A stretch of 64,000 nucleotides of DNA from UBA6136 sp044237765 (GTDB taxonomy: Bacteria > Pseudomonadota > Gammaproteobacteria > Methylococcales > Methylococcaceae). Below are positions 34,227 through 43,951 of the stretch, in pieces (the stretch's first letter is position 1; every line of letters begins with the position of its first letter). The stretch spans positions 7,363 to 71,362 of the forward strand of contig JBIIEQ010000008.1 in assembly GCA_044237765.1 (NCBI GenBank), in the 5' to 3' direction. Position numbers and translations under genes: made by a program. The notes beneath the pieces were generated by a model. That model searched no databases, was not told where the DNA came from, and was given only the letters and a program-made list of their open reading frames with translations.

Positions 34227-37067
34227 ATGCCAACCCAGCCGATTTCTGAAGACGTCCTCAGGGAAAAATACGCCAAGCCGGGTGAAACCACGGTGGCTGA
34301 CATTCATGCCCGTGTCGCCCGGGCATTGGCCTCGGTGGAGTCCGATCCCGATACCTGGGAACCGCGCTTCCGCGATGCCCTGGAGCGCGGATTCATCCCA
34401 GCTGGACGCATCATGTCGGCAGCCGGCACCGACATTCAGGCCACGCTGATCAACTGCTTCGTGCAGCCGGTCGGCGATTCCATCTCCGAACCCGATACGG
34501 ACGGCAAGCCCGGCATCTACATCGCGTTGCGCGAATCGGCCGAGACCATGCGCCGGGGTGGCGGCGTCGGCTATGACTTTTCGCGCATCCGGCCCAAGGG
34601 CGCGCGGGTCAAGGGCACCGCCTCGAACGCGTCGGGCCCCATTTCCTACATGCGGGTGTTCGACCGCTCGTGCGAAACCGTCGAATCGGCCGGCAGCAGG
34701 CGCGGTGCGCAGATGGGCGTGCTGCGCTGTGATCATCCCGACATCGAGGATTTCATCCACGCCAAGGATCGCGCCGGGGAGCTGACCAACTTCAATATCT
34801 CGGTCGCCGTCACCGACGCCTTTCTGCGCGCCGTCGAGGTCGACGCCGACTGGGATCTGGTGCACCGGGCCGAGCCGGCCGAAGCGATTAGGGCGACGGT
34901 CCGGCGTCGAGACGATGGTGTCTGGGTGTATCGCACGCTGCCGGCCCGCGAGCTGTGGGAGCAGATCATGGCCTCCACCTTCGACCATGCTGAGCCGGGT
35001 GTCCTCTTCATCGACCGCGCGAATGCCGAAAACAATCTGCACTATTGCGAGATATTCGAGGCGACCAACCCGTGCGCCGAGGAGTTCCTGCCCGATTACG
35101 GCTGCTGTTGCTTGGGTTCGATCAACCTGACCCGGCTGGTCGAGTCACCCTTCGACGAGCGGGCGACGTTTGATTTTGGCGGGCTGACGGAACTGACGGC
35201 ACTGGCCGTGCGCATGCTCGACAACGTCCTGGACCTGACCTATTGGCCGCTGCCGCAACAGCGGGACGAGGCCATGGCCAAGCGCCGCATCGGCCTGGGC
35301 TTCACCGGACTGGGCGACGCGCTGATCATGCTGGGCCTGCGCTATGACACCGAAGCCGCCCGGGCCATGGCCGCCCGCATTGCCGAGACGCTGCGCGACG
35401 CAGCCTATCGTGCTTCGGTGGAGCTGGCGAAAGAAAAAGGTGCGTTCCCGTTGTTCCAGGCTGATCCGTATCTGGATTCGGGCTTTGCCGGCCGGCTGCC
35501 GGCCGAATTACGCGAGGCCATCAGCGCGCACGGGCTGCGCAACAGCCACCTGCTGGCCATGGCGCCGACCGGCACCATCAGCCTGGCCTTCGCCGACAAT
35601 GCCTCCAACGGCATCGAGCCGCCGTTCGCCTGGACCTATACCCGACGCAAGCGCACCCCGGACGGCGGGGTTGAGGACTATGCTGTCGAGGATCATGCCT
35701 GGCGCCGCTACCGCATCGAGGGTGGCGACACGGACAAGCTGCCGCCTCACTGGATCACGGCGCTGGAGATCGCCGCGCTCGACCACATGCGCATGCTGGC
35801 GGCGGTGCAGCCGTTCACCGACACCAGCATCTCCAAGACGGTCAACGTGCCGGCCGACTATCCGTTCGAGGCGTTCAAGGACCTGTATCTGGAGGCCTGG
35901 CGACATGGCCTGAAGGGTCTTGCCACCTATCGGCCCAATCTCATTACCGGCGCGGTGCTGGAGGCGACCGATGCCCAGGCGGTCAAGGCCGCCGGCACGG
36001 CGCCCGATTTCGATGAGTCGGACCCCAACCGCCGCATTCATCTGGAGCAGGTGCCCGAGCCGACGCTGGCCTCGCTGCGCTGGCGGAGACGGCCCCGCCC
36101 AACCGGCGGCAATCCGGCCTGGTGTTTCCTGGTCGATCATCCGCGCGGTTCGTTCGCCGTGTTCGTCGGCCATCTGGAGGATGGGCGGCGGGCGCCATTC
36201 GAGGTGTGGATCAACGGCGCCGAGCAGCCGCGCGGGCTGGGCGCGTTGGCCAAGTCCATGTCGATGGACATGCGCTCCAACGATCGCGGCTGGCTCAAGG
36301 CCAAGCTGGAAAGTCTGATGAAAGCCTCAGGCGATGATGCCTTCGACCTGCCGCTGCCGCCCGATGGCGAACTGACCCGCGTGCCCAGCCTGGTCGCCGG
36401 TTTTGCGCGGCTGGTGCATCAGCGCTGTGTCGATCTGGGGGCGTTCGCCGAGAAGGGCGAAACCCCGGTTCTGGACGCGTTGATGTCACCCAAGGAACCC
36501 AAGACCGGCCCGGACGGGACGCTGTCCTGGACCGTCGACATCTACAACCCCGCCACCGGAGACGACTTCGTCATGGGGCTCAAGGAACTGGTACTGCCCA
36601 ACGGCCAGCGTCGGCCTTATTCGGTCTGGCTGTCCGGCGAATATCCCAAGGTGCTGGACGGTCTGTGCAAGTCACTGTCCTACGACATGCGGGTGATCGA
36701 CCCAGCCTGGATTGGCGCCAAGCTGCGGCAACTGGTCGATTTCGCCGAGCCGCAGGGCGATTTCCTGGCTTGGGTGCCGGGGGAAAATCGCAAGACTAAT
36801 TATCCCTCGACCGTCGCCTATCTGGTGCGGCTGATCATCCACCGCTTCGCCCTTCTGGAGATTCTCGACGAGAATGGCATCCCCGTGGAGGATATGGGCA
36901 TCGTCGCCTACGATGCCGAGAACGTGTTGCCACTGCGGACCCATGCGGCCGGCGTCATCGATATCCGTCCCGGCAAGCGCTGTCCGGAATGCGGCAACCA
37001 TGCCGTCATTCGCAAGGACGGTTGCGATTTCTGCAGCGCCTGCGGCGCGGTGGGGGGGTGTGGGTAG
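34227..37067 (+). CDS. nrdJ: Adenosylcobalamin-dependent ribonucleotide reductase (class II)
   Basis: 946-aa enzyme making deoxyribonucleotides with coenzyme B12, oxygen-independent. I chose the ATG behind AAGGGGGA (MPTQPISEDVLREKYAKPGE); the longer frame includes the thiC terminator. Family features are LINCFVQPVGDS, MRRGGGVGYDFSRIRPKGA, VESAGSRRGAQMGVL, ATNPCAEEFLPDYGCCCLGS and the GTISL..NGIEP region. After the barrel come two similar domains (about residues 620-720 and 765-860, sharing SMDMRSNDRGW / SYDMRVIDPAW) that resemble TSCPD, then a Cys-rich tail CPECGNHAVIRKDGCDFCSA. Confidence 0.93.
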   Translation: MPTQPISEDVLREKYAKPGETTVADIHARVARALASVESDPDTWEPRFRDALERGFIPAGRIMSAAGTDIQATLINCFVQPVGDSISEPDTDGKPGIYIALRESAETMRRGGGVGYDFSRIRPKGARVKGTASNASGPISYMRVFDRSCETVESAGSRRGAQMGVLRCDHPDIEDFIHAKDRAGELTNFNISVAVTDAFLRAVEVDADWDLVHRAEPAEAIRATVRRRDDGVWVYRTLPARELWEQIMASTFDHAEPGVLFIDRANAENNLHYCEIFEATNPCAEEFLPDYGCCCLGSINLTRLVESPFDERATFDFGGLTELTALAVRMLDNVLDLTYWPLPQQRDEAMAKRRIGLGFTGLGDALIMLGLRYDTEAARAMAARIAETLRDAAYRASVELAKEKGAFPLFQADPYLDSGFAGRLPAELREAISAHGLRNSHLLAMAPTGTISLAFADNASNGIEPPFAWTYTRRKRTPDGGVEDYAVEDHAWRRYRIEGGDTDKLPPHWITALEIAALDHMRMLAAVQPFTDTSISKTVNVPADYPFEAFKDLYLEAWRHGLKGLATYRPNLITGAVLEATDAQAVKAAGTAPDFDESDPNRRIHLEQVPEPTLASLRWRRRPRPTGGNPAWCFLVDHPRGSFAVFVGHLEDGRRAPFEVWINGAEQPRGLGALAKSMSMDMRSNDRGWLKAKLESLMKASGDDAFDLPLPPDGELTRVPSLVAGFARLVHQRCVDLGAFAEKGETPVLDALMSPKEPKTGPDGTLSWTVDIYNPATGDDFVMGLKELVLPNGQRRPYSVWLSGEYPKVLDGLCKSLSYDMRVIDPAWIGAKLRQLVDFAEPQGDFLAWVPGENRKTNYPSTVAYLVRLIIHRFALLEILDENGIPVEDMGIVAYDAENVLPLRTHAAGVIDIRPGKRCPECGNHAVIRKDGCDFCSACGAVGGCG

Positions 37068-37074
37068 CGCCGGC

Positions 37075-37575
37075 TTACCGACGCCAGCTCACCCGTAACA
37101 GAAATTCGCCTTCCTGATAGTGAAAGTCCAGATCGCCCTTGCAGGCACCATGCAGGGCATCGCCGGTGGCGCGTGCCAGATGCGGATCGGTGAAGGTAAC
37201 GAGCAGGGCGCCGTCGGCTTGTTCTTCCATGTCGATGAACCGCTTCAGGGCATGCTCTGATTTCTCCCGCTGCTCCACATTACGGATGAGGTGGTGGATG
37301 TCGTCGCGGTGCCCGGCGAGAAAGTCGCCACTGATCGTCAGGAAACCCGCTGGGCATCGGTCATGGATGCGCTGGCAGGCAGGGCATCTATGCTGCTCGG
37401 CTCCTGCGGTTGCTTGCCCACGCTGCCAGCGTCCGCCCTAGTAAATGGCGCCGCAGTCCGGGCAGGCCGTGGGTTCGCTGAGTTTGATCCGGGCATGGTA
37501 GGGATCATGCTCAAGTTCCCGCAGGTTGCGAATCTGGGTCCCTGATGCCTGAAGATGGGGTGTTTTGTTGTTCAT
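37075..37575 (-). pseudogene. BCAM0308-like protein gene interrupted by an amber codon
   Basis: Reading from the ATG at 37575 (GGAG ribosome site 8 nt upstream) gives MNNKTPHLQASGTQIRNLRE, then ACPDCGAIY, then TAG (complement of 37438-37440), and continues in the same frame as GGRWQR, RCPACQRIH and SEHALKRFIDMEEQ to the stop at 37075. The two CxxC pairs and the C-terminal half resemble what I recall of the BCAM0308 family; full length would be 166 aa. Only the single in-frame stop breaks it. It is divergent from the broken MBL gene. Confidence 0.75.
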
Positions 37576-37886
37576 GATGAATCTCCGGTTACGTGGTGAC
37601 CAATCCGACACTCTTTCCTAGGCCTTGCGAGCGGCCAAAAGCAAAAGAGAACACTGCATCCGATCGCATGGTGTGCCGCTCGATCTTTCCTCCTTGTATG
37701 AGTATGGCCGTAGCGCTAATAACTCTGATTGGCCAATTGGATCAGCCTGTTCTATGTTCAGCAAAGGTTGTGTTTGGCAATGGACGGGGGAAGTCCTGTC
37801 GGTTTAACGTGGCGGCAACAAAAGTGGCACTCTCACTGTGCCATCTCCAGATTTTCCGGAAATTCTAAGGATAGGAGCGCGCAGTC
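37576..37886. other. Divergent intergenic region with inverted repeat
   Basis: 311 bp between two pseudogenes. TGGCAC-N7-GTGCCA at 37825-37843 is a perfect 6-bp inverted repeat 44 bp before the MBL start and could be a relic operator. TGGCAC is not followed by a sigma-54 -12 element at the right distance. No gene or RNA recognised. Confidence 0.35.
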
Positions 37887-39304
37887 ATGACCAAAACCAT
37901 CTCTTCCAAGGCTCGTCTCACCTCTTTTGGCGCTGCTCGCCAGGTCACCGGCTCCTGTCATCTTTTGGAAACCGACCGGGGACGACTGCTGCTCGATTGT
38001 GGGATGTTTCAAGGGCCTCCGGATGTCGAGGCACAGAACCAGCTCGGCTTTCCCTTTGATCCCGCCTCGCTGGATGCCGTGATCGTCTCCCACGCACATA
38101 TCGATCACTCTGGCTTGTTGCCCAAGCTGGTCAAGGCCGGATATGGAGGACCGATCTATGTCACGCCGCCCACGCATGATTTGCTGGAGCTGCTGCTGAA
38201 GGATGCCGCGCATCTGGAAATGATGGACACCCAGTGGGAAAACAAACGGCGGCAGCGGGCCGGCAAGCGACTGATCGAGCCATTGTATACCCTGTACGAT
38301 GTAGGCCAGGTCCTCAGCCAGCGCACGACCGTTGCCTACGGTGCAGCCACGGAGGTGCTGCCCGGCGTCAGGCTGCATTTCCACGATGCCGGCCACATCA
38401 TTGGTGCGGCTATCGTCGAGGTGGTCCTGGAATCGGGCGGCAAGAACCGGACGCTGGTCTTCTCGGGGGATCTCGGTAATCGCTATTCGCCGTTATTGCG
38501 AGACCCGGACAAAATGGATCGGGCCGATGTGTTATTGCTTGAATCCACCTATGGCGATCGCGATCATCGCTCCCTGCCCGAGACGTTGGATGAACTGAGG
38601 CTAGCGCTGCAGCAGGCTTCAAAAGGCGGGGGCAACGTGTTGATATCGTCCTTTGCGGTTGGCCGGACGCAGGACATTCTGTACTGGCTGGGCCGTTTTT
38701 ATCGTGACGGCCAGCTCCCGCAGCAGCGGGTATTCGTGGATAGCCCGATGGCGATCGAGGCCAGCGAGATTTACGCGCGATATACCGGCCTGTTCAATCG
38801 GGACGACCCGGAGTTTAACCGCGCACTGGAGCACGGCGGCTGGCAAGCCTGGCTGCCGATCCTGTCCTATTCACGCACGAGCGAGGAGTCCATGGCGCTC
38901 AATAAAGTGAAGGCGCCATCATCATTGCCGGCAGCGGCATGTGTACCGGGGGGCGCATTCGCCATCATTTCAAGTACAACCTCTGGCGGCGCGACACACA
39001 TGTGATCATTTCCGGCTTCCAGCCCCGCGGCACGCTCGGAAGGCGCCTCGTGGACGGCGTGCGTCGGGTGTCCATTCTCGGTAGCGAAATCGCGGTGCGG
39101 GCGACTATTCATACGTTGGGAGGCTTTTCCGCCCATGCGGGACAGACCTAGCTGGTGAGTTGGGCGCTGGGCATGAGGCCGTCAGATCCCCGAGTCTATC
39201 TGGTCCATGGCGAAGTCGAGGCTATGGAGGCGTTGAAGCAGTGTCTCCATCAATCAAAGATGCGGGTAGAGATTGCCGAATATGGGTCCTCCATCACGAT
39301 CTGA
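37887..39304 (+). pseudogene. MBL-fold metallo-hydrolase (beta-CASP RNase-like), frameshifted and stopped
   Basis: The first 342 codons are intact: RLTSFGAARQVTGSCHLLET, the zinc motif SHAHIDHSG, HDAGHIIGAA, FSGDLGN, LLESTYGDR and the beta-CASP part SFAVGRTQDILYWLGRF. After MALNKVK a one-base deletion (about 38910-38918, AAGGCGCC where AAGGGCGCC is expected) changes frame. The next frame reads IIIAGSGMCTGGRIRHHFKY and GGFSAHAGQT, then TAG at 39149-39151, then LVSWA, RVYLVHGE and the end at 39304. So the RNA-specificity tail is lost from the first product. Confidence 0.85.
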
Positions 39305-39379
39305 TCAGAACCCGGGCTGGCGGCGTCCGATGCCGCGCCGCTTCTCGCTAGGCTTAATCAGTCTCGTCCTGTGTCTGGT

Positions 39380-41612
39380 TCATCTGGGTCGCGATAATGG
39401 CCCACTCCCGGAATTTCCACTCAACCCGATGGTTAACGGTTCCGGCGGGGAATATTCTCCCGCGTCATCGCGATCACCGGCAGCGGTGTTCAATAGCAAC
39501 GCCAGGGCCTCGTCGACGGACGTGACCGCAAAGATATGAAATTGGCCGGCTGCGGCTGCGGCCACCACGTCCTCACGGAGCATCAGGTGCGGGATATTGG
39601 CCTTGGGAATGATCACGCCCTGATGCCCAGTGAGTCCGGTCGCCTTGCAGACATCGAAAAATCCTTCGACCTTCTCGTTGACCCCGCCAATCGGCTGAAT
39701 CCGGCCCAACTGGTTGACCGATCCGGTGACTGCGAGCGATTGCAGGGCAGACAGGTCGGACAGGGAAGACAGCAGTGCGCAAAGCTCAGCCAGCGACGCG
39801 CTGTCGCCTTCTACTTCGGCATACGACTGTTCGAACACCAGGCTGGCGGACAGTGAGAGCGGTTGGATGCGCGCCTAGCGTCCTGACAAGAGGGCCGAAA
39901 GAATCATCACGCCCTTGCTGTGCAGGGGGCCGCCCAGTTCGGCATCCCGCTCGATATCGACAATCTTGCCCGTGCCCAGGCGGGTGGTTGCGGTGATACG
40001 CGAGGGCTGGCCGAAGCTAAAGTCGCCCAGCGTGATCACCGATAGGCCTTTGACCTGACCGATGGTGCTGCCCTGAGTGTCGATGAGCAGACTGCCGCGT
40101 CGGATATGCTCGTAAATCTTGTCGCGGACGCGACTGGACCTCCGGATGTGCTGGTCAATGGCGGTCTGAATGGCCTCCCGGGTGATGAGTGTGTGACCCT
40201 GCTCGTCAGACCATTAGACCGCCTCCTTCAGGAGGTCCCCAAGAGGTCTGAGGTGAGTGCCCAGTTTGCACCATCCTCCGCCAGTCGGGATGAGTGTTCG
40301 ACAACCCGGATCACCGCATCACGATCAAGTGGGCGCAGGTGGTTGTTTCTGGCCACGCTGCCGATCAGTTGGGCCAGCAAGCGGTGCTTTCTGCATTGCG
40401 ATCCAGACTGTCCTCGAAATCCGCCGGAATCTTGAAGAGATCCTGAAACTCCGGGTCGGAAAGATTCAACAGGTAGTAGAGGATACGGTCGCCGGTCAGG
40501 ATGATTTTGACATCCAGCGGAATGGGCTCGGGTTCCAGGGAGGCCTTTCCCACCAGGCTGAGTGTGCGTTCCAGGGGTTCGATGCGGATTTCCCCCGAGT
40601 GCAAGGCTCGTTTCAGCGTCTCCCAGACGTGGGGCTGAGCCAGCAATGTGCGCGCATCCAGTATGAGATAGCCGCCGTTGGCGCGATGCAACGCTCCCGG
40701 GTGGATCATCCTGAAGTCGGTGATGAGGGTTCCCATCTGGGCCTGATGCTCCACACGTCAAATAGGTTGGCGTGATGAGGCAGCCGTTCGAAGACAACGG
40801 GCGCGCCATGGGTCATGTCGTTGTTGACCAGGAGATTCAAGCCATAGCGCAGGCGGTGGTCGAATGGTCGTGCTGGTCCCAAGGGCGGGGGGTTTGCTGT
40901 CTTCATGACCCGTGATGAATTCATGCGAGTGGTCGATGAGAGTGTTTCCAAGCGCTTCGAGGTGCTGGATCAGCGGCGTGTGAACGGCATAACGGGTTTT
41001 CAGGTCATCAATCAGCCGACGAATAGCGGATGCCGCTGTTTCATGGTTCAGCGCAGCCAGCTTTTCCTTGGCTTCACGCTGCCAGGCAGGAAACTGGCGA
41101 ACGATTTTCTGCAAGCGTGCGTGAAAATCGGCGATAGCTTCTTTCAGGGCTTGCTGCCGCTCCATCGGCAGCTTCTGGAAATCCTCGGGGCTGAGCGCCT
41201 CGGCCTTCTCGTTGATGGGCGCAAAAGAGAAATGGGCGTGCATTTCAATCAGAGCAATCTGCTGTGCTTGCGCCTCAGCACGCAAGGCATCGATAGCCAA
41301 AGCCTGCCGCTGATTCACATCCTCTTCGATGGCTTCGGTCTGCTCGCGATAGCTCTCGACTTCGACCAAAACAGCCTCCACGGCAGCGGTTTTTGGACCC
41401 AGGGCAAACAGAGTGAATCCCTCATGGGTCGTGCTCAAGCCAAATTGCAGCGCTTCCATCGCGCGCTCCTGGCCGATCGCGAGGCCAATATCGGGCAGCG
41501 TCTCCGTGGTGGAGAAATCGAAATCCGCCGGATTACAACGCTTTAGCAGTAGCGCTGGCTTCAGGGGTTGGTCGAAATCGGACACGGGCGAGACGGTGCT
41601 CCTGTCCGTCAA
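39380..41612 (-). pseudogene. Lon-related AAA protease, heavily degraded
   Basis: Fragments in order from the start: CNPADFDFSTTETLPDIGLA and THEGFTLFALGP, then an abrupt jump to SYREQTEAIEEDVNQRQALA that deletes the Walker A region (about 41390). After that come frame changes near 40880, 40755, 40390 and 40278 (between ALG/PARPFDHRLRYGLNLL, NLFDV/EHQAQMGTLITDF, NAES/LLAQLIGSV, EDGA/KLGTHL). In-frame TAA lies at 40214-40216 and TAG at 39875-39877. The protease end (FEQSYAEVEGDSASLAELCA) survives in frame to 39380. The original start was probably the GTG at 41585. Confidence 0.9.
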
Positions 41613-41636
41613 TAGCCCGGTATCGGCAGAGAAGGC

Positions 41637-41882
41637 TTAGGCGAAATATTTGCGGAGGGTCGTTTCGATCATGCTCCAGGGCATGATGAAGGGTTTCTTG
41701 GAAATTTGAATGGCGAGGTTGTTCTCAAGGATAAGGTAGCTCCCCTCAATGCCGTGCCCGGAGAAATGTCCGGTTTGGCTGTCGCCCTCGAAATTGACGC
41801 CATTGTCGCGGGCAGCCACCTTGGCTTTCGCGATGACTTCATTTGGGTCGCTACTGAGTTTGACTTCGAAGGCTTTGCTCAT
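41637..41882 (-). CDS. Small conserved protein, polyhydroxyalkanoic acid system (PF09650)-like
   Basis: 81 aa, start MSKAFEVKLSSDPNEVIAKA chosen because GGGA lies upstream at usable spacing, while the two earlier ATGs lack a site. The pattern FEGDSQTGHFSGHGIEGSYL followed by AIQISKKPFIMPWSMIE resembles the small alpha/beta proteins grouped with PHA-granule-associated families, but resemblance is partial. Its real role is unknown. Convergent position to no one: it lies between the degraded protease and the rpoH terminator. Confidence 0.6.
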   Translation of the reverse strand: MSKAFEVKLSSDPNEVIAKAKVAARDNGVNFEGDSQTGHFSGHGIEGSYLILENNLAIQISKKPFIMPWSMIETTLRKYFA

Positions 41883-41984
41883 TTGGTGGATTCCCATTCC
41901 GTGATTCAACATTGCGGAGAATCTTATACGAATTGCCCTCAATCGGTGAAATGTCGGGCAGTTTCAATGGGTGTGGCCGGGCAT

Positions 41985-42014
41985 GAAAAAGGCGGCACAA
42001 CCGCCGCCTTTTTC
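41985..42014 (-). terminator. Intrinsic terminator of rpoH
   Basis: Stem GGCGGC / GCCGCC around a 6-nt loop (ACAACC), flanked by AAAAA and TTTTT, so it can act in both directions. It begins 18 bp after the rpoH stop on the minus strand. Confidence 0.85.
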
Positions 42015-42031
42015 GCTAGGTGGTTGCTGGC

Positions 42032-42886
42032 CTAGGCGGCCATTGAGAGCTTGATCCGCTTCATGGCGGAGCTTTCCAGTTGCCGGATACGCTCGGCGGA
42101 CACGTTATAGCGCGCAGCCAAGTCATGCAGGGTCAGCTTTTCCTCGCTGAGCCAGCGGCTTTTGACGATATCGCGGCTGCGGTCATCCAGTGTCTCGATG
42201 GCGCTGATTAGACGGCTTTGTTCGTTCTCTTCCCAGTCGCTCTCCTCGAGCAGTTCCGCCGGGTCGGCGTTTGACTTCTTCAGGTAATGAACCGGGGCGG
42301 CAAGATCCTTTTCCCCATCTTCCGAATCATCCGAGGCGTCAAAGGCCATGTCGTGGCTGCTCAGGCGGCCTTCCATTTCGTAGACCGTAGCGACATCCAC
42401 ATCCAGCTCTTCCGCGATGGTGTGGGCTTCCTCCGAGTTGAGCCAGCCGAGCCGGTTTTTATACTTCCGTAGATTAAAGAAGAGCTTGCGCTGAGCTTTG
42501 GTGGTCGCCACCTTGACGATGCGCCAGTTCTGGATGATGTACTCGTGGATTTCCGCCTTGATCCAGTGCACGGCAAAGGACACCAGGCGCACCCCGACTT
42601 CCGGGTCAAAACGTTTGACGGCCTTCATCAGGCCAATGTTGCCTTCCTGAATCAGGTCAGACAACGGCAATCCATACCCCATGTAACCCCGGGCCACGTG
42701 AGCAACGAAGCGTAAGTTGGCCATGACGAGCTTGCGAGCGGCGTCGAGATCGCCGTCCTCGCGAAAGCGCACGGCTAGGGCGCGTTCCTCTTCGGCTTCG
42801 AGACGCGGCAAACGGCTGATGCCAGCCATGTAGTCATCGATGGAGCCCAGTGAAACATTCAGCGGCAGGGTCAGTGCATTGGTCAT
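42032..42886 (-). CDS. rpoH: RNA polymerase sigma factor RpoH (sigma-32)
   Basis: 284-aa heat-shock sigma factor. It starts at the ATG behind GGGGGA, giving MTNALTLPLNVSLGSIDDYM. Region 2 shows ANLRFVAHVARGYMGYGLPL, DLIQEGNIGLMKAVKRFDP and SFAVHWIKAEIHEYIIQNWR. The RpoH box is QRKLFFNLRKYKNRL, and region 4 ends with LHDLAARYNVSAERIRQLES. It follows ftsX as in enterics, but has its own promoter overlapped by a CIRCE element. The stop is TAG. Confidence 0.97.
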   Translation of the reverse strand: MTNALTLPLNVSLGSIDDYMAGISRLPRLEAEEERALAVRFREDGDLDAARKLVMANLRFVAHVARGYMGYGLPLSDLIQEGNIGLMKAVKRFDPEVGVRLVSFAVHWIKAEIHEYIIQNWRIVKVATTKAQRKLFFNLRKYKNRLGWLNSEEAHTIAEELDVDVATVYEMEGRLSSHDMAFDASDDSEDGEKDLAAPVHYLKKSNADPAELLEESDWEENEQSRLISAIETLDDRSRDIVKSRWLSEEKLTLHDLAARYNVSAERIRQLESSAMKRIKLSMAA

Positions 42887-42918
42887 GTAAGTCCCCCATG
42901 GTTTGGAATGGCCAGATA

Positions 42919-42948
42919 ATATTAGCACTCTAGGACAGTGAGTGCTAA
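42919..42948 (-). promoter_or_regulatory. CIRCE element (HrcA operator) over the rpoH promoter
   Basis: TTAGCACTC (42922-42930), nine bases, GAGTGCTAA (42940-42948): all 18 conserved positions of the CIRCE consensus. On the minus strand a -35 TTAGCA (42943-42948) and a -10 TAATAT (42919-42924), 18 bp apart, lie inside or across the repeat, so HrcA binding would block polymerase. The rpoH ATG is 36 bp downstream. HrcA is not encoded in the window. Confidence 0.92.
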
Positions 42949-42958
42949 TGACGGTTCC

Positions 42959-43948
42959 TTACTCGGAATCGATTTCGCGCAGAAAGTGGGCGACGACGAT
43001 CCACGCACCGGCAATGCCCAGCAGAATGGAGCTGCTAAAGAGTATGCCCGTGTCGGTGAGTCGCAAAAAGGAGAGCCGATAGGGGCTGTTGTAGAGTTCC
43101 GCCAGTTGATTGGCGGGGGTTCGCACGCCCAGGATCAGGAGGTTGGCCAAGCCCCACGCCAGGATTGCACCCAGAAAGGCATACCAGAAGCCGGAATGAA
43201 TAAAGGGGCGGCGTATAAATCGGTGAGTTGCACCCAGCAGCTGGACCACGGCGATTTCGTTGCGGCGATTCTGTAACTCCAGGCGAATGGTGTTGCCCAC
43301 GGTAAACAGCACGCCGAAACCCAGCAGCAGACTAAAGGCCGTCACGCTGCGTTCTGCAATGGCCAGCAAGGCTTGCAGTTTTTGCAGCCACTCACTGTCG
43401 AATTGCACCTTATCGGCCTCGCTCAGTGTTTTTAGGTCAATGAGTAGCCGAGAAACCGAATCGGCTTCGGTCGCCTTGGGTTTGAGCAGTATGACTGCGG
43501 GCAAGGGGTTACTTTTCAGCGCAGCCAGCGCATCGCCAAAACCGCTGTAAGCGGCCAGTTCGCGCAGCCCGTCTTCCTTGGTGATCAGGGAAGCGTCGAT
43601 CAGCGTCGGATTCTGCTTGAGTTTGTTGGCCAGCTTCAGCGCCACTTCATTGCTCAGCTCTGGCTTGAGAAATAGGGAGATCTGGCTGGTAGTCTCCAGC
43701 GCCTCCACCGGTTGACGCGCATTCTGGATCAAGGCATTGAAACTGGCGGGCAGGGCCAGCGCGATTGCCACCACGAGGATGGTCAGGCTGCTGGCGATGG
43801 GGGTTTCCCAGATACGGGCAAAGCTGGCCTTGAGTGAATCCGTTTGCAGAGCCAGATAGGCGCTGATCCGGTCACTGAAAGCGGTTTCGGGTTGCAGCGG
43901 CTGGCGGAAGATCCCTCGTCTTGCTCCGGGTTTGCGCATGAGTGCCAT
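42959..43948 (-). CDS. ftsX: Cell division protein FtsX
   Basis: 329-aa membrane subunit of the FtsEX complex that controls peptidoglycan hydrolases at the septum. One N-terminal helix (SSLTILVVAIALALPASFNA), a periplasmic domain and three C-terminal helices are visible, with ELQNRRNEIAVVQLLGATHR and FIRRPFIHSGFWYAFLGA typical of FtsX. It follows ftsE after 3 bp. The CIRCE-rpoH region follows immediately. Confidence 0.94.
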   Translation of the reverse strand: MALMRKPGARRGIFRQPLQPETAFSDRISAYLALQTDSLKASFARIWETPIASSLTILVVAIALALPASFNALIQNARQPVEALETTSQISLFLKPELSNEVALKLANKLKQNPTLIDASLITKEDGLRELAAYSGFGDALAALKSNPLPAVILLKPKATEADSVSRLLIDLKTLSEADKVQFDSEWLQKLQALLAIAERSVTAFSLLLGFGVLFTVGNTIRLELQNRRNEIAVVQLLGATHRFIRRPFIHSGFWYAFLGAILAWGLANLLILGVRTPANQLAELYNSPYRLSFLRLTDTGILFSSSILLGIAGAWIVVAHFLREIDSE

Positions 43949-43951
43949 GTG

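Noticed and set aside
37825..37843. TGGCAC-N7-GTGCCA as a sigma-54 promoter
   Set aside because: The -24-like element is present but there is no TTGC at the required 5-bp spacing; kept only as an inverted repeat.
37075..39304. TAG readthrough or pyrrolysine coding in the broken genes
   Set aside because: TAG is used as the normal stop of rpoH and the same genes also carry frameshifts and deletions, so decay explains them better.
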